Shown here one piece after another: positions 50,428 to 50,587 of a DNA stretch of 50,587 nucleotides. The position numbers and the translations under genes are program-made. Each line of letters starts with the position of its first letter. Positions within the stretch are counted from its first letter, which is position 1. The notes beneath the pieces were generated by a model that was not told the origin of the DNA, did not search any database, and worked only from the letters and a program-made list of their open reading frames with translations. The DNA lies in NCBI GenBank assembly GCA_016702645.1, contig JADJDP010000032.1:1-50587 (forward strand), written 5' to 3'. Source of the DNA: Flavobacteriales bacterium (GTDB lineage Bacteria; Bacteroidota; Bacteroidia; Flavobacteriales_F; PHOS-HE28).

Positions 50428-50435
50428 ACGGGCGA

Positions 50436-50587
50436 TCACTGTGCTTTCAACGCCGCCATTTCCTTCCCGCCGCCCATCAGCTTCAGCAAGCCATCCTCCA
50501 TCTTGTAAGCGTCCACCTGGCCAAGGGCTTGCTTGATCGCGTTCTCCGTGGGCTGCACGTCTTGACAGTACTTCTTCGTGCTCCCAA
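50436..50587 (-). CDS. C-terminal part of a META-domain-like (HslJ) protein, cut by the window edge
   Basis: The minus strand is open from the right edge to a TGA at 50438-50436. The visible part includes KYCQDVQPTENAIKQALGQVD, split by a turn, then AYKMEDGLLKLMGGGKEMAAL. This pattern (T..C....ENA....L..VD.Y......L.L) fits the end of META domains found in HslJ-type lipoproteins. With only 49 residues visible the call is tentative. Confidence 0.55.
   Translation of the reverse strand, partial: GSTKKYCQDVQPTENAIKQALGQVDAYKMEDGLLKLMGGGKEMAALKAQ

Overview
The window looks like a high-GC member of the Bacteroidota, most likely Flavobacteriales-like; this is an inference. Supporting it are three large adhesin-like proteins ending in the gliding-motility/type IX secretion (T9SS) type B C-terminal domain, several proteins with type A-like sorting tails, SprB-like and PKD repeats, a LytS/LytTR pair with a Reg_prop beta-propeller, paired YceI and DUF5777 genes, and promoters resembling the Bacteroidota TTG-N18-TAnnTTTG type. 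No rRNA, tRNA, CRISPR array, transposase or phage gene was seen.

Layout. Positions 1-6.7 kb hold a partial T9SS cargo gene, a GH3 N-acetylglucosaminidase/serine hydrolase fusion (minus strand), a T9SS type B protein and an unknown exported protein. 6.7-10.7 kb (minus) hold the decayed tail of a PLP-enzyme paralog, an intact Tat-exported PLP enzyme, and an overlapping lamin-tail/thrombospondin-type-3 secreted protein with an unusual NDRD-repeat tail. 11.0-15.6 kb hold two large T9SS type B adhesins. 15.6-24.7 kb (minus) hold a coiled-coil exported protein and a tightly packed operon: ccmB-ccmC-ccmD-ccmE-ccmF, a DUF2520 protein, a KdsC-like phosphatase, a UbiA prenyltransferase, a 25-codon microORF and maf. 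24.8-30.1 kb (plus) hold a secreted alpha/beta hydrolase, a YceI protein, and a LytS-type kinase with its LytTR regulator. 30.1-33.5 kb is a plus-strand cluster of a small ORF, two c-type cytochrome-like lipoproteins, an OB-fold protein, YceI and a DUF5777 beta-barrel. It is the best candidate here for an uncharacterised system, perhaps an outer-membrane redox module served by the ccm genes.

33.5-41.2 kb (minus) hold a universal stress operon with a 22-G tract, citrate synthase, a thioredoxin-like protein and two POT peptide transporters. 41.4-43.7 kb hold a dipeptidyl peptidase IV that could feed those transporters. 43.8-46.5 kb (plus) hold a VWA/MoxR-type AAA+ pair. 46.5-49.4 kb (minus) hold a decayed PKD secreted-protein gene joined to a duplicated MFS tail, the intact MFS transporter and a cytochrome c lipoprotein. 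49.7-50.4 kb hold a rhomboid protease, and a partial META-domain-like gene runs off the right edge.

Many otherwise good genes are broken by one-base shifts, mostly at runs of G or C. These look like sequencing errors rather than true pseudogenes, except for the two remnants at 6.7 kb and 46.5-47.5 kb. A recurring octamer TA(C/G)(C/T)TTCG lies just upstream of many starts and probably is the local -7 promoter element.
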